From CAKZNE01 sp002695025 (GTDB lineage: Bacteria; Bacteroidota; Bacteroidia; Flavobacteriales; Schleiferiaceae): 64,000 bases of DNA. Position 1 is the stretch's first letter; each line of letters begins with the position of its first letter. Both the position numbers and the translations under genes were made by a program. The stretch covers positions 1 to 64,000 of the forward strand of contig CAJWML010000017.1 of assembly GCA_913043285.1 (NCBI GenBank), written 5' to 3'. Of this stretch, positions 34,584-43,792 are shown one piece after another. The notes under the pieces are model-generated. The model searched no databases. It was not told the origin of the DNA and saw nothing but the letters and a program-made list of their open reading frames with translations.

Positions 34584-35447
34584 TTAAGATTTTTTAGCTT
34601 TCCATTCAGCTATACCCTTATCGATCATAGCAGCATAAGAAAACTCTGAACCGCTGGCCTTTGCCTCTTTCTGGCCTATTTCCTTGGCTTTTTGGGCAGA
34701 AGCAATGGCTTCTTTGTAGTTATTCATATCGGCCTGGATTTCAGCTTTCAACCAATAGCTATACCAGGAGTCATTTTTACTCTTGATAGACATATCAATG
34801 TACTCCAGGGCTTTGTCGGCCTCTATGTTGTTATTGTGGTAATAGTTGGCCGCATTGCGATAAACTCTCCATTTAGCATCGGCTTCAGCTGAAGAAAGTG
34901 CCTCTTCAATATTCTCAATAGCTATTTTGGATACTTCCACTTTAACCGGAATATTAACCTGTGTTTTTTCCCAGCTCAAAGTGAGGTTAGCTGACTCTGT
35001 ACGTATATCTGTAAAGTCAATAGTGAATGTTTCAGTCATACCGTTTTTATCAGCTTTTACGTTAAAACGGGCTACATCCATGGTTTCATCATAACCTCCG
35101 GTACCCCAAAGATCTGTTTTCTTATTCAAAACAATGGTCCATTCACCTTCACCGGGAATAGTAAAGAGTGAATATTTACCGGGAGATACAGTGGTGCCAG
35201 CAAACTCTACGTCCGTATTGAATTGAATGGTTGTATTGCCATTGGCACCGGTACGCCACATTTCATTATAAGGAACCAGGTCTCCAAAAACCTGGCGGTC
35301 TTTAGCACCCGGGCGGCTGTACACTATAGTAAAATCGGTTAAACCAATGCGTTGTTGTAAAGTAGCCGTGGGGCTCGGCATGGGTAGCTCCTGTGCAAAC
35401 GTTGTACCTGAAAGTACGATAGCCAGGGCAAGGAATGTTTTCTTCAT
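34584..35447 (-). CDS. DUF2911 secreted protein with C-terminal TPR-like helices
   Basis: 287 residues from the ATG at 35447 (MKKTFLALAIVLSGTTFAQ, signal peptide); the frame extends 48 bases upstream without a better start. Residues 25-175 are the DUF2911 domain, with PSPTATLQQRIGLTDFTIVYSRPGAKDRQVFGDLVPYNEMWRTGANGNTTIQF and APGKYSLFTIP-like SPGKYSLFTIPGEGEWTIVLNKK. The last 80 residues contain TPR-like helical pairs (NYYHNNNIEADKALEYIDMSIKSKNDSWYSYWLKAEIQADMNNYKEAIASAQKAKEI). Probably periplasmic; function unknown. The gene is 40 bases downstream of the HAD phosphatase gene. Confidence 0.92.
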   Translation of the reverse strand: MKKTFLALAIVLSGTTFAQELPMPSPTATLQQRIGLTDFTIVYSRPGAKDRQVFGDLVPYNEMWRTGANGNTTIQFNTDVEFAGTTVSPGKYSLFTIPGEGEWTIVLNKKTDLWGTGGYDETMDVARFNVKADKNGMTETFTIDFTDIRTESANLTLSWEKTQVNIPVKVEVSKIAIENIEEALSSAEADAKWRVYRNAANYYHNNNIEADKALEYIDMSIKSKNDSWYSYWLKAEIQADMNNYKEAIASAQKAKEIGQKEAKASGSEFSYAAMIDKGIAEWKAKKS

Positions 35448-35487
35448 GGATTGTAATGTATTTGTTTTAGATAGAACAAATGTAAGA

Positions 35488-36204
35488 CTATTCATTATCC
35501 CGCAAAGGCTTTATAAGGTCGTCTTTATATTCATATAGAACAGTTCTAAGGGCTTGCCTGCTGGCGTAATATTCCTGGTATTTCTGATCATAAGAAGCTC
35601 TTCGGTCAATTACCTCATAATGCTTATCCATAAGCAAAAGCAGTAGTTCACAGAATTCGCGGACCGCATGTTCAGCACCGTTACATCCCGAAATATAATC
35701 GACCAGTTGATTTTTCTCCAGGTATTTCAGGAAGAGGGGATTTGCATTGCGACCAACGGCCAACCGAATGCCTGTCAGCTTTGCTACCGGAACATCCAGT
35801 ATATCATCGTATACATAGCACACCTCGCTAGGTGTAATGTTATAATTATCGCAAAGGTCGAGAAGCGCCTTTTGCTTTTGCACACACTTCAGGTATACCA
35901 CATCAAGATGCTCACGTTTGGCCCAGCTTACGGCCGAAGGATTTTGTTTTCCGGTGATCACCGATACCACCGGCAGAGATTTGTTTTTCAAGAAATACCC
36001 GAAACGCAGCATTTGTATTCCCATGGAATCTATTTCCGAAAAATGGCTGTACACATTTTGACCTTTGCGACCATCATTGAATACTCCATCCCAGTCAAAA
36101 ACAAAGGCCTTTATTTCCGTAAGCTTATCGCCTAGATCAAAGGCTGAACGGATGAACCGTCCTCCTTTATCAGTGAACACATCTTCCTTTTCTGTAAGAT
36201 CCAT
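35488..36204 (-). CDS. HAD-superfamily phosphatase, KdsC-like
   Basis: 238 residues. The HAD motif I is in AFVFDWDGVFNDGRKGQN (Asp37 and Asp39 region). Motif II is in VVSVITGKQNP, and motif III/IV lies around VCYVYDDILDVPVAKLTGIRLAVGRNA. The small cap-less C0 layout with DGVFNDG is typical of KdsC (Kdo 8-phosphate phosphatase), but this protein has a 30-residue N-terminal and a 60-residue helical C-terminal extension (LLLLMDKHYEVIDRRASYDQKYQEYYASRQ) that KdsC lacks. A sugar-acid phosphate substrate is plausible, not proven. It diverges from mscL. Confidence 0.78.
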   Translation of the reverse strand: MDLTEKEDVFTDKGGRFIRSAFDLGDKLTEIKAFVFDWDGVFNDGRKGQNVYSHFSEIDSMGIQMLRFGYFLKNKSLPVVSVITGKQNPSAVSWAKREHLDVVYLKCVQKQKALLDLCDNYNITPSEVCYVYDDILDVPVAKLTGIRLAVGRNANPLFLKYLEKNQLVDYISGCNGAEHAVREFCELLLLLMDKHYEVIDRRASYDQKYQEYYASRQALRTVLYEYKDDLIKPLRDNE

Positions 36205-36281
36205 AAGTATTATTTAGGTTAGTAGTAAATATAGGCTTTTGGTGTATCTTGTGATTAGTTTAACAGTAAAGTTTGCCACGT

Positions 36282-36722
36282 ATGTTCAAAGAGTTCAAAA
36301 AGTTTATCGCCCGGGGTAATGTCCTGGAATTGGCGGTAGGTTTGGTTATGGGTACCTACTTTGGTGCTATTGTAAAATCCCTGGTCAATGATATTATCAT
36401 GCCTCCTTTGGGTAAAATATTGGGAGGTGTGGACTTCTCTAACCTTAAAATAATTATACAGGAAGGACAGCCGGCCGTAATGCAGGGAGATACAGAGATG
36501 AGCCCTGCTGTAGAAGAAATAGCCGTAACCTACGGTAACTTTATTAATACCATCATCACCTTTCTTATTGTAGCCTGGGTTATTTTTCTCGTTGTGAAGG
36601 CCTATAATAAATACATGAAAAAAGAAGAGGCCAAACCTGAGCCAGCCACTCCGCCACCTCCTTCCAAAGAGGTAGAGTTGCTTATTGAGATCCGTGACGA
36701 GCTCCGAAAGAAAGGCGCTTAA
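36282..36722 (+). CDS. mscL: MscL, large-conductance mechanosensitive channel
   Basis: 146 residues from the ATG at 36282; an earlier TTG would add only three residues before the conserved MFKEFKKFIARGNVLELAVGLVMG. There are two membrane helices: TM1 (GNVLELAVGLVMGTYFGAIVKSLVNDIIMPPLG), which lines the pore with its glycine-rich constriction, and TM2 (YGNFINTIITFLIVAWVIFLVVKAYN). The periplasmic loop is between them. The C-terminal bundle has VELLIEIRDELRKK. It acts as an osmotic safety valve in the inner membrane. Confidence 0.97.
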   Translation: MFKEFKKFIARGNVLELAVGLVMGTYFGAIVKSLVNDIIMPPLGKILGGVDFSNLKIIIQEGQPAVMQGDTEMSPAVEEIAVTYGNFINTIITFLIVAWVIFLVVKAYNKYMKKEEAKPEPATPPPPSKEVELLIEIRDELRKKGA

Positions 36723-36901
36723 GTGCAGACCGTAAAAGGAAACAGAATCCCATGGTTACGGATATGTTAATTCCTTTTCACAAAGCGATGTTGATAATGA
36801 AATTGTTAATAATGTACTCTTAATCTTTACGTTACATGAACGGATGAGTTTTGAGAAAAATTTGCAAGCCTTAAAAAGGGGAGCTCTTAAAACTCTTTCA
36901 G

Positions 36902-37750
36902 ATGGAAAAACGCAAGGTGGAAGTAGTGGTTATATCCGATGTTCACCTGGGCACATTCGGTTGCCGGGCCAAGGAACTCTATCGCTATCTTAAATCCATC
37001 CAGCCGGAAATCCTGGTGCTCAACGGAGACATTATTGATATCTGGCAGTTCAGAAAACGCTACTTTCCCAAGTATCACCTGAAAGTCATTAAGCAAATAT
37101 TCAGCCTGGCCTCCAAAGGCAGCCGTATTTACTACCTCACCGGTAACCATGACGAGATGCTGCGGAAATTTACGGATCTCTCCTTTGGTAATATCACCCT
37201 GGCCGATAAACTGGTATTAAAACTGGGTAGTAAAAAGATATGGTTTTTTCATGGCGATATTTTTGACGCGTCTATCCATAATGCCAAGTGGATTGCAAAA
37301 CTGGGCGGTTGGGGTTATGACCTTTTGATACTCATGAATAGCGTAAGTAATTGGTTGCTTGAAAAAATGGGACGGGAACGTTACAGCTTTTCCAAAAAGA
37401 TCAAGCAAAGTGTAAAGAAAGCAGTAAAGTTTATTGGCGATTTTGAAGAGACAGCTTCCCATCTGGCCATGGAGAATGATTACGATTATGTGGCTTGCGG
37501 CCATATCCATCAGCCTCAAATGCGTACGGTGGAGAAAAATGGTAAGAGCTGTATTTATATGAATTCAGGCGACTGGATCGAAAACCTTACGTCCCTGGAA
37601 TATCACCATAACAAATGGTCGCTTTTTCAATACCAGGAAGAGGATTTTGTGAAGCTGGCCGATGAAGATGACGATCTCAGTGAATTGAACCTGAATGAAC
37701 TGATCCGAAAAGTAACCTTTGACTACAACTCCCTTGAAAAAACCGCTTAA
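36902..37750 (+). CDS. LpxH-like UDP-2,3-diacylglucosamine pyrophosphatase / calcineurin-like metallophosphoesterase
   Basis: 282 residues. All metal-site motifs of the calcineurin fold are present: DVHLG (residues 13-17), NGDIID (40s), GNHDE (83-87), HGDIFD and CGHIHQP. LpxH hydrolyses UDP-2,3-diacylglucosamine to lipid X in lipid A synthesis. At 282 residues it is longer than E. coli LpxH (240), with a C-terminal acidic tail (DEDDDLSELNLNELIRK). Many Bacteroidota carry several of these, and not all are LpxH. It overlaps the next glycosyltransferase gene, so an envelope role is supported. Confidence 0.82.
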   Translation: MEKRKVEVVVISDVHLGTFGCRAKELYRYLKSIQPEILVLNGDIIDIWQFRKRYFPKYHLKVIKQIFSLASKGSRIYYLTGNHDEMLRKFTDLSFGNITLADKLVLKLGSKKIWFFHGDIFDASIHNAKWIAKLGGWGYDLLILMNSVSNWLLEKMGRERYSFSKKIKQSVKKAVKFIGDFEETASHLAMENDYDYVACGHIHQPQMRTVEKNGKSCIYMNSGDWIENLTSLEYHHNKWSLFQYQEEDFVKLADEDDDLSELNLNELIRKVTFDYNSLEKTA

Positions 37751-38768
37751 GATACTTTATGCCATACAGGGAACGGGTAATGGTCATGTTGCGCGTGCCC
37801 GTGAAATTATACCGGTTCTGCAGGAATTCGGACAAGTGGATGTGGTTCTTAGCGGAGATCAAAGCAATGTAGAGTTACCCTGTGCTATCAAGTACCGGAG
37901 CAAAGGACTTACCTTCATTTACGATAAGGGGGGAGGGGTGAGCTATATGAAAACGCTCTTCAAGAACAACCTTTTCAAGATTTTCCAGGAAATACGCTCG
38001 TTTCCGGTACAGGATTACGATGTGGTCATTAATGATTTTGAATTCATTACTGCCTGGGCCTGTAAAATGCGTAAGATCAATTGCATCGGAATGGGGCACC
38101 AGGCCTCCTTTAGGTCTGAGAAAACCCCGAGGCCCAAACGCAGGCAGTGGTTGGGAGAATTGATATTAAAAAACTACGCACCCTGTACCCGCGCTATCGG
38201 CTTTCATTTTGACCATTTCGACACGTTCATCCAACGGCCGGTTATACGGGGCGAGATCCGTAGGGCTGTTATAAGTAACCTTGGGCATTATACAGTATAC
38301 CTGCCGGCTTATGGGGATGAGCGTATACACCGTTACCTTTCACAGATTACCGATAAGGAGTGGCAGGTGTTTTCAAAATTTACCCGCGAGCCTTACCAGC
38401 TGGATAATGTGTGTTTCAGGCCCATATCCAATAGTGATTTTATTGAAAGCTTTACTTCCTGTGAGGGTATACTAACCTCAGCGGGTTTTGAAACTCCGGC
38501 AGAAGCTATTTTTATGGGGAAAAAGGTTTTTGTGATCCCTATAAAGCGGCAGTACGAACAATTCTGCAATGCCGAAGCCATGCGATCTATGGGCTTGCCC
38601 ATAGCTAAAACCCTCAATGATCAAGCACTTTTACAAATCAAGGATTGGGTTAAATATCACAAACCCTTAAGCATTGATTACCCGGACACTACCCGGCAAC
38701 TGATAGCGGATGAGATATTTGCCCAACTGGAAAAAGAGGAAATAATACTCCCCATATCAAGGCTCTGA
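37734..38768 (+). CDS. Glycosyltransferase of the TIGR00661 / MJ1255 type
   Basis: 344 residues from a TTG at 37734; no ATG exists before the first strand and another TTG lies 15 bases upstream, so the exact start is uncertain. The GT-B fold is shown by KILYAIQGTGNGHVARAREIIPVLQEFG (glycine-rich N-terminal loop as in MurG), VINDFEFITAWACKMRKINCIGMGHQASF and the C-terminal donor site EGILTSAGFETPAEAIFMGKKVFVIPIKRQYEQFCNAEAM, a UDP-sugar binding pattern. Donor and acceptor are not known. It overlaps the upstream phosphoesterase gene by 17 bases and shares its transcript. Confidence 0.85.
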   Translation: MKKPLKILYAIQGTGNGHVARAREIIPVLQEFGQVDVVLSGDQSNVELPCAIKYRSKGLTFIYDKGGGVSYMKTLFKNNLFKIFQEIRSFPVQDYDVVINDFEFITAWACKMRKINCIGMGHQASFRSEKTPRPKRRQWLGELILKNYAPCTRAIGFHFDHFDTFIQRPVIRGEIRRAVISNLGHYTVYLPAYGDERIHRYLSQITDKEWQVFSKFTREPYQLDNVCFRPISNSDFIESFTSCEGILTSAGFETPAEAIFMGKKVFVIPIKRQYEQFCNAEAMRSMGLPIAKTLNDQALLQIKDWVKYHKPLSIDYPDTTRQLIADEIFAQLEKEEIILPISRL

Positions 38769-38812
38769 AATTTATTAGCCTTTTATTCGTTTACCAATTC
38801 AAAGCATATTTG

Positions 38813-38820
38813 TAATTTTG
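38813..38820 (+). promoter_or_regulatory. -7 element before bamD
   Basis: TAATTTTG matches TAnnTTTG and lies 15 bases before the bamD ATG, giving a very short leader. No clear -33 TTG is seen. It supports ATG 38836 over the in-frame TTG at 38818. Confidence 0.5.
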
Positions 38821-38835
38821 CCAACTATTTTGGAT

Positions 38836-39642
38836 ATGCTGAAACGAATTGTATACATAGCACTGATTATTGTTAGTGCCACGGCTTGTAGCGAATATCA
38901 AAAAGTTCTGAAGAGTACAGACCTTAACCTTAAGTACACCAAAGCGGTGGAGTACTACAATGAAGAAAAGTACAATAAGGCTTATCCTTTGTTTGATGAA
39001 CTCCTTGGCTTATACCGCGGTACGCAAAAAGCTGCGGATGTATATTACTACTTTGCATATACCAATTATCATCTGGGGGATTACATCCTGGCAGCCTATC
39101 ACTTCAAGAATTTCAGCAAAACCTTTCCTACCCATGAAAAAGCCGAAGAATGTGCTTTTATGGTAGGGTATTGTTACTACCTGGAGTCGCCTGCGTATAG
39201 TCTTGATCAAACTTATACCTATAAGGCTATTAATGAATTACAGTTATTTGTAAATACCCACCAGGATAGTGAACGCCTATTGCAGTGCAATGATCTCATT
39301 ATTGAATTGAGGCGTAAGCTGGAGAAAAAATCTTTTGAAATAGCGGAGTTGTATTACAAAACCGGTTATTATCAATCGGCAGTAGTAGCTTTTAACAATA
39401 CCCTGAATGACTACCCGGATACCAAATACCGGGAAGAAGCGTATTATCTTCGCCTCAAGTCGGCTTATGAGTTGGCTAAAAACAGTATTGAATCCAAAAA
39501 ATTGCAGAGATTTATTGAGTCGAAAACGGCTTATTTTGATTTTATAGAGCGCTATCCTGAAGGCGCCAATGTGGAAGATGCCGTGCAGATGTACGTGGAA
39601 ATTCAGGATCAAATTGAGAACTTAAAGAAAATTCAGTCGTAA
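38836..39642 (+). CDS. bamD: BamD, outer-membrane protein assembly lipoprotein
   Basis: 268 residues from the ATG at 38836. Signal peptide and lipobox LIIVSATACSEYQK (Cys16). Tetratricopeptide repeats fill the mature part (YTKAVEYYNEEKYNKAYPLFDELLGLY, AADVYYYFAYTNYHLGDYILAAYHFKNFSKTFPTHEKAEECAFMVG, YYQSAVVAFNNTLNDYPDTKYREEAYYLRLKSAYELA), as in BamD/ComL/YfiO. With BamA it inserts beta-barrel proteins, among them the TonB receptor and the barrel proteins of this window, into the outer membrane. It is the first gene of a Bacteroidota-conserved order: rpoZ follows after 4 bases. Confidence 0.94.
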   Translation: MLKRIVYIALIIVSATACSEYQKVLKSTDLNLKYTKAVEYYNEEKYNKAYPLFDELLGLYRGTQKAADVYYYFAYTNYHLGDYILAAYHFKNFSKTFPTHEKAEECAFMVGYCYYLESPAYSLDQTYTYKAINELQLFVNTHQDSERLLQCNDLIIELRRKLEKKSFEIAELYYKTGYYQSAVVAFNNTLNDYPDTKYREEAYYLRLKSAYELAKNSIESKKLQRFIESKTAYFDFIERYPEGANVEDAVQMYVEIQDQIENLKKIQS

Positions 39643-39646
39643 TATC

Positions 39647-39976
39647 ATGATAGACTACAAAAAGAGAGAAGCCCCCAAAACTACCGTAACCCGTGATCAT
39701 AATGAGTTGGATGCCCCAACTGGTAATGTATACGAAGCGGTAGCCATTCTGTCTAAGCGTGCAGACCAGATAGGAGAGGACATTAAGATTGAGCTTAATG
39801 ACAAGCTGGAAGAGTTTGCTACACATACCGAAAGCCTGGAAGAGATCTTCGAAAACAAGGAGCAGATAGAAGTAAGCCGTTTTTACGAAGCTTTGGCTAA
39901 ACCTACCGCCCTGGCTATAGAAGAGTGGAAGGAAGGTCAGGTATACTACCGCTATCCGGAAGACAAGAAAGATTAA
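39647..39976 (+). CDS. rpoZ: RNA polymerase omega subunit (Bacteroidota type)
   Basis: 109 residues. The sequence MIDYKKREAPKTTVTRDHNELDAPTGNVYEAVAILSKRADQIG aligns with the Rpb6/omega fold: TGNVYEAVAILSKRA is the conserved helix that clamps the beta-prime subunit. The C-terminal part (EIFENKEQIEVSRFYEALAKPTALAIEEWKEGQVYYRYPE) is particular to Bacteroidota. It sits between bamD and coaBC with spacings of 4 and 2 bases, so all three share one mRNA. Confidence 0.9.
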   Translation: MIDYKKREAPKTTVTRDHNELDAPTGNVYEAVAILSKRADQIGEDIKIELNDKLEEFATHTESLEEIFENKEQIEVSRFYEALAKPTALAIEEWKEGQVYYRYPEDKKD

Positions 39977-39978
39977 AA

Positions 39979-41187
39979 ATGTGGCGCGGGAAAAAGGTGT
40001 TGCTGGGTGTGACCGGCAGCATAGCCGCCTATAAAACTACTTTTCTCACCCGCCTTCTCATTAAGGCGGGTGCTGAAGTTAAAGTGGTACTCAGTCCGGC
40101 AGCGCGTGACTTTGTTACCCCTTTGACCTTGGCAACGCTTTCCAAAAACCCCGTTCTCTGGGAATATTTTGACTCCGAAGATGATTCCGGTACATGGAAT
40201 AATCACGTAGAGCTGGCTCTTTGGGCCGACCTTATCATCATTGCTCCGGCCACTTCCAATACTCTGGGTAAAATGGTGTCCGGCACCTGCGATAACCTTT
40301 TGTTAGGGGTGTATATGTCGGCCAAATGCCCCATTTATTTTGCTCCGGCCATGGATTTGGATATGTATAGACATCCGGCCACTCGGGAGAATATCCAAAA
40401 ACTGCAATCCTTTGGCCACCACTTTATCCCGGCTGGCAAGGGAGAACTGGCCAGTGGCCTGGAAGGCGAAGGTCGCATGGCCGAGCCTGAGGAGATCATC
40501 GCATTTGTAGAGGAGGATATGAATATCCGTTCTCCGTTAAAAGGAAAAAAAATACTGATCAATGCCGGGCCTACGCACGAGGCAATTGACCCGGTGCGCT
40601 TTATTGGAAACCACTCTTCCGGGAAAATGGGGGTGGCCCTCGCTGAGCAGGCTTCCGCTTTAGGTGCCCAGGTTTTCCTGGTTTTAGGACCGGGATCTGC
40701 CCGGCCGGGGGATTCGACTATTGAAGTTCATGACGTAGTTTCCGCTGATGAAATGAATGAAGCCTGTCAGGAGATATTTACCAATATGGACATTGCCATA
40801 CTCTCTGCAGCCGTGGCAGATTATAAGCCGGCTAAAAAAGCTGACCAAAAAATAAAAAAGAGTGGAGATAACCTGGAAATCCTTTTGGTGGAAAATCCCG
40901 ATATACTGCGAGGTTTAGGAGAAAGGAAATCTGATGGTCAGGTTCTGGTGGGTTTTGCATTGGAAACGCAGAATGCGGTTCCGAACGCTATTCAAAAACT
41001 GCACAAGAAAAACTGTGATCTGATCGTTTTAAACACCCCGTCTGAAAAGGGATCGGGTTTTGGATACGATACCAATGAGGTGATCCTGATCGGAAGGGAT
41101 GAAAAAACACATACCTTAGAACTGAAAAGTAAAAGTGAAATTGCAAAGGAAATACTCGATCATATTTGTAACCACCTGCTTGCTTAG
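39979..41187 (+). CDS. coaBC: CoaBC, bifunctional phosphopantothenoylcysteine decarboxylase / phosphopantothenate-cysteine ligase
   Basis: 402 residues from the ATG at 39979; the longer frame overlaps rpoZ and has no family sequence. The N-terminal flavoprotein (CoaC) half has GVTGSIAAYKTTFLTRLL, the FMN/substrate motif PATSNTLGKMVSGTCDNLL and PAMDLDMYRHPAT, with the catalytic histidine in WNNHVELALWADL. The CoaB half begins near residue 190 with NAGPTHEAIDPVRFIGNHSSGKMGVALAEQA and has SAAVADYKPAK. Two successive steps of CoA synthesis are catalysed in the cytosol. The 3' end overlaps the DUF4835 gene by 53 bases. Confidence 0.96.
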   Translation: MWRGKKVLLGVTGSIAAYKTTFLTRLLIKAGAEVKVVLSPAARDFVTPLTLATLSKNPVLWEYFDSEDDSGTWNNHVELALWADLIIIAPATSNTLGKMVSGTCDNLLLGVYMSAKCPIYFAPAMDLDMYRHPATRENIQKLQSFGHHFIPAGKGELASGLEGEGRMAEPEEIIAFVEEDMNIRSPLKGKKILINAGPTHEAIDPVRFIGNHSSGKMGVALAEQASALGAQVFLVLGPGSARPGDSTIEVHDVVSADEMNEACQEIFTNMDIAILSAAVADYKPAKKADQKIKKSGDNLEILLVENPDILRGLGERKSDGQVLVGFALETQNAVPNAIQKLHKKNCDLIVLNTPSEKGSGFGYDTNEVILIGRDEKTHTLELKSKSEIAKEILDHICNHLLA

Positions 41188-42064
41188 CCTTGTTACAGGT
41201 TTTACTAAAGTACATAGCCAGGAGTTAAATGCTGAAGTACAGGTGCTTTCGCCAAATGTGCAAAGTACCAATAAACAGATATTTACAACTCTCCAAACGG
41301 CTATTGTCAACTTTTTGAATACCCGTAAGTGGACCGATGAAGTGTACCAGCCGGAAGAACGCATCAAGTGTTCTTTTGTGATCAACATTACGGAGCGTAA
41401 TAACGAACAGTTCAAAGGAACTTTACAAATTCAGTACAGCCGGCCCATTTTTAAGTCCGGCTATAGTTCTCCGGTATTGGTGCACATGGATAATGATTTT
41501 CAATTCGAATACCTGGAATTCGATCGGCTGGACTTTTCCGAAAACACCAGCCTTTCCAACCTTACATCGGTGCTGGCCTACTACGCATACGTTATTATTG
41601 GCCTGGATCACGATACTTACGCCAAGAAAGGAGGCGATCCTTTTTACGATAGGGCGCTGGCTATTGTAAATAATAGTCAGAATAACGGCTTTCCGGGGTG
41701 GTCTGGCTTTTCCGGGAGCAACAAGAATCGCTTCTGGCTGATAGACAATTTACAGAACCCGGCATTTAACGGCTTGCGCCAGTGTTTGTACCAGTATCAC
41801 CGGCAGGGCCTGGACCTGATGTTTGAACCTTCTCAGCAAAGGCTGGCCAAGGAAAATATCAAGGCCTCGTTAATGCAGTTGGCCGAAGTGAATCAGAAAA
41901 GACCTAACTCCTTCCTGATGCAACTTTTTTTTGACGCCAAAAGCATAGAGATCATTAATATCTTTAGCGGTGGAGAACCCATGAAACTGGCCGATCTGAA
42001 AGAAGTACTTATTGAGATTGATGCTAATAATGCCAATAAGTATGAGGCTATTGGCCGGAGTTAA
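41135..42064 (+). CDS. DUF4835 family protein (T9SS-associated PorD in some annotations)
   Basis: 309 residues with a GTG start inside the 3' end of coaBC (53-base overlap). The N-terminus is a Sec signal (IIFVTTCLLSLVTGFTKVHSQ). The mature part is the DUF4835 domain: ELNAEVQVLSPNVQSTNKQIFTTLQTAIVNFLNTRKWTDEVYQPEERIKCSFVINITER, then SSPVLVHMDNDFQFEYLEFDRLDFSENTSLSNLTSVLAYYAYVIIGLDHDTYAKKGGDPFYDRALAIVN in separate strands. Its place after coaBC and before recN is conserved in Bacteroidota. Some databases name this family PorD of the type IX secretion system. The evidence for that role is indirect, but the presence of T9SS cargo in this genome is consistent. Periplasmic. Confidence 0.85.
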   Translation: MKLQRKYSIIFVTTCLLSLVTGFTKVHSQELNAEVQVLSPNVQSTNKQIFTTLQTAIVNFLNTRKWTDEVYQPEERIKCSFVINITERNNEQFKGTLQIQYSRPIFKSGYSSPVLVHMDNDFQFEYLEFDRLDFSENTSLSNLTSVLAYYAYVIIGLDHDTYAKKGGDPFYDRALAIVNNSQNNGFPGWSGFSGSNKNRFWLIDNLQNPAFNGLRQCLYQYHRQGLDLMFEPSQQRLAKENIKASLMQLAEVNQKRPNSFLMQLFFDAKSIEIINIFSGGEPMKLADLKEVLIEIDANNANKYEAIGRS

Positions 42065-42130
42065 TCCGTATCCTCTTCGCAGTATCAATTTCTCTTACGA
42101 TCTTTGAACCAGCACTGAAAATTATTCTGC

Positions 42131-43792
42131 ATGTTGCAGCACCTTTCCATTAGAAACTATGCCTTAATAGATCGCCTGGAGCTGGACTGGCCCAATGGAT
42201 TTACCGTGGTAACCGGAGAAACGGGTGCCGGAAAATCCATTATCCTGGGAGCGCTCTCACTAATCCTGGGGAAGCGGGCTGACTTGAAATCGGTGCGCAA
42301 TACAGATGAAAAATGCATTGTAGAAGGTACGTTCAAACTTAATATTGCGGAGTACGAACCATTCTTTAAGGATAATGACCTTGATTTTGATGAGATCAGC
42401 ATCATCCGCAGGGAAATAAGTCCCTCGGGTAAGTCACGCTCCTTTATTAATGACACACCGGTTACCCTGGATATACTGGAAGAGCTCACCCAACGGCTGA
42501 TCGATGTGCATAGTCAGCACCAAAACCTGCTGCTCAACAATACATCCTTTCAATTACAATTGCTGGATAGTTTTGCCGATAATGGAGAGTTGAAAAGCCG
42601 GTATGCTAATATATTCAATCAGTACAGAGGTATCAAAAAGGAACTTGAAAATTTGATACATCTTTCTGAAAATGAATCTGGTGATTCGGACTATCTTCAG
42701 TTTTTGTTTAATGAAATGGAAGAGACTCACCTCAAGGCTGGAGAGCAGGAAGAGATAGAAGAAAAACTACGTTTGGCAGAGAGTGCCGGTGATGTTCAAA
42801 GTGGCTTGGGAAAAAGTGTGGCTCTGTTGGATAATGATGGCTCTTCGGTATTATCAGCATTGAAACATGCGGAAAGTATATTGTCCGGTCTCCGCAAATT
42901 TGACGTGGTTTTTGGTGAATGGCAGGAAAGAGTGGAAAGCTGCCGGATTGAACTGGACGATCTCAGACTTACTATGGAGGAGCGATTGTCTGAGCTGGAT
43001 GCAGACCCTGAGGAAATTACGCGTCTCGATAGTCGTTTAAGTCAACTGCTTACCCTACAGAAAAAACACCAGGTGCAAACCGTTGAAGAGTTACTGGAAC
43101 GAAAGCAGGAACTGGAACAGAAGATACTGGAGCTATCGGATACTGAAGAAAAAATTACCGAACTGCGTAAGGAAGAAGAGAAAATAAGTGCAGATATGCA
43201 CGCAGCATCTGCTCAGTTGCACGAAAGCAGGATCAGGGTGGTGCCGCAATTACAATCGGAAATAGAAGCTCTTTTGGGTGGACTTAATATGGCGGATGCT
43301 GCCTTTGAAATTGCCGTATTATCCACCGAAGAGTATACTACCAGCGGTAATGATAAGGTTGAGTTTCGCTTCAGCGCCAACCGTGGGCAGGGGTTATCTC
43401 CGCTTTCCAAAGTGGCTTCGGGAGGAGAACTTAGCCGCGTGATGCTGGCGCTAAAGGCTATTCTGGCCCGCACCAGGAATTTACCTTCCATCATCTTTGA
43501 TGAGATCGATAGTGGTGTTTCCGGGGAAACGGCTGGTAAGATCGGGGGTATATTGCGAAACATGGGTAGTGTTATGCAGGTAATGGCCATTTCCCACTTG
43601 CCACAGATAGCTTCTTTAGGTCAGCATCATTATAAGGTGGAGAAGGAAAGCAGTAACAAACAAACTTTTACCCGGATAAGGAAACTGGATGAAGAGGAGC
43701 AGATTGATGAACTGGCCAGGCTTTTAAGCGGAGACAAAGTATCCGATGCGGCACGGGAAAACGCCCGGGAATTACGAAGACAAACCGGTTAA
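42131..43792 (+). CDS. recN: RecN, DNA double-strand break repair SMC-like ATPase
   Basis: 553 residues. Walker A is GETGAGKS (residues 29-36) in FTVVTGETGAGKSIILGALSLILGKRAD. The coiled-coil arms run from about 155 to 390 (rich in E, L and K). The signature SGGELSRVMLALKAILAR and Walker B SIIFDEIDSGVSGETAGKIG are near 433 and 460, followed by QVMAISHLPQIASLGQHHYKVEK. RecN tethers broken DNA ends in recombination repair. The gene lies 66 bases after DUF4835 and ends the conserved cluster. No LexA-type operator is obvious. Confidence 0.97.
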   Translation: MLQHLSIRNYALIDRLELDWPNGFTVVTGETGAGKSIILGALSLILGKRADLKSVRNTDEKCIVEGTFKLNIAEYEPFFKDNDLDFDEISIIRREISPSGKSRSFINDTPVTLDILEELTQRLIDVHSQHQNLLLNNTSFQLQLLDSFADNGELKSRYANIFNQYRGIKKELENLIHLSENESGDSDYLQFLFNEMEETHLKAGEQEEIEEKLRLAESAGDVQSGLGKSVALLDNDGSSVLSALKHAESILSGLRKFDVVFGEWQERVESCRIELDDLRLTMEERLSELDADPEEITRLDSRLSQLLTLQKKHQVQTVEELLERKQELEQKILELSDTEEKITELRKEEEKISADMHAASAQLHESRIRVVPQLQSEIEALLGGLNMADAAFEIAVLSTEEYTTSGNDKVEFRFSANRGQGLSPLSKVASGGELSRVMLALKAILARTRNLPSIIFDEIDSGVSGETAGKIGGILRNMGSVMQVMAISHLPQIASLGQHHYKVEKESSNKQTFTRIRKLDEEEQIDELARLLSGDKVSDAARENARELRRQTG

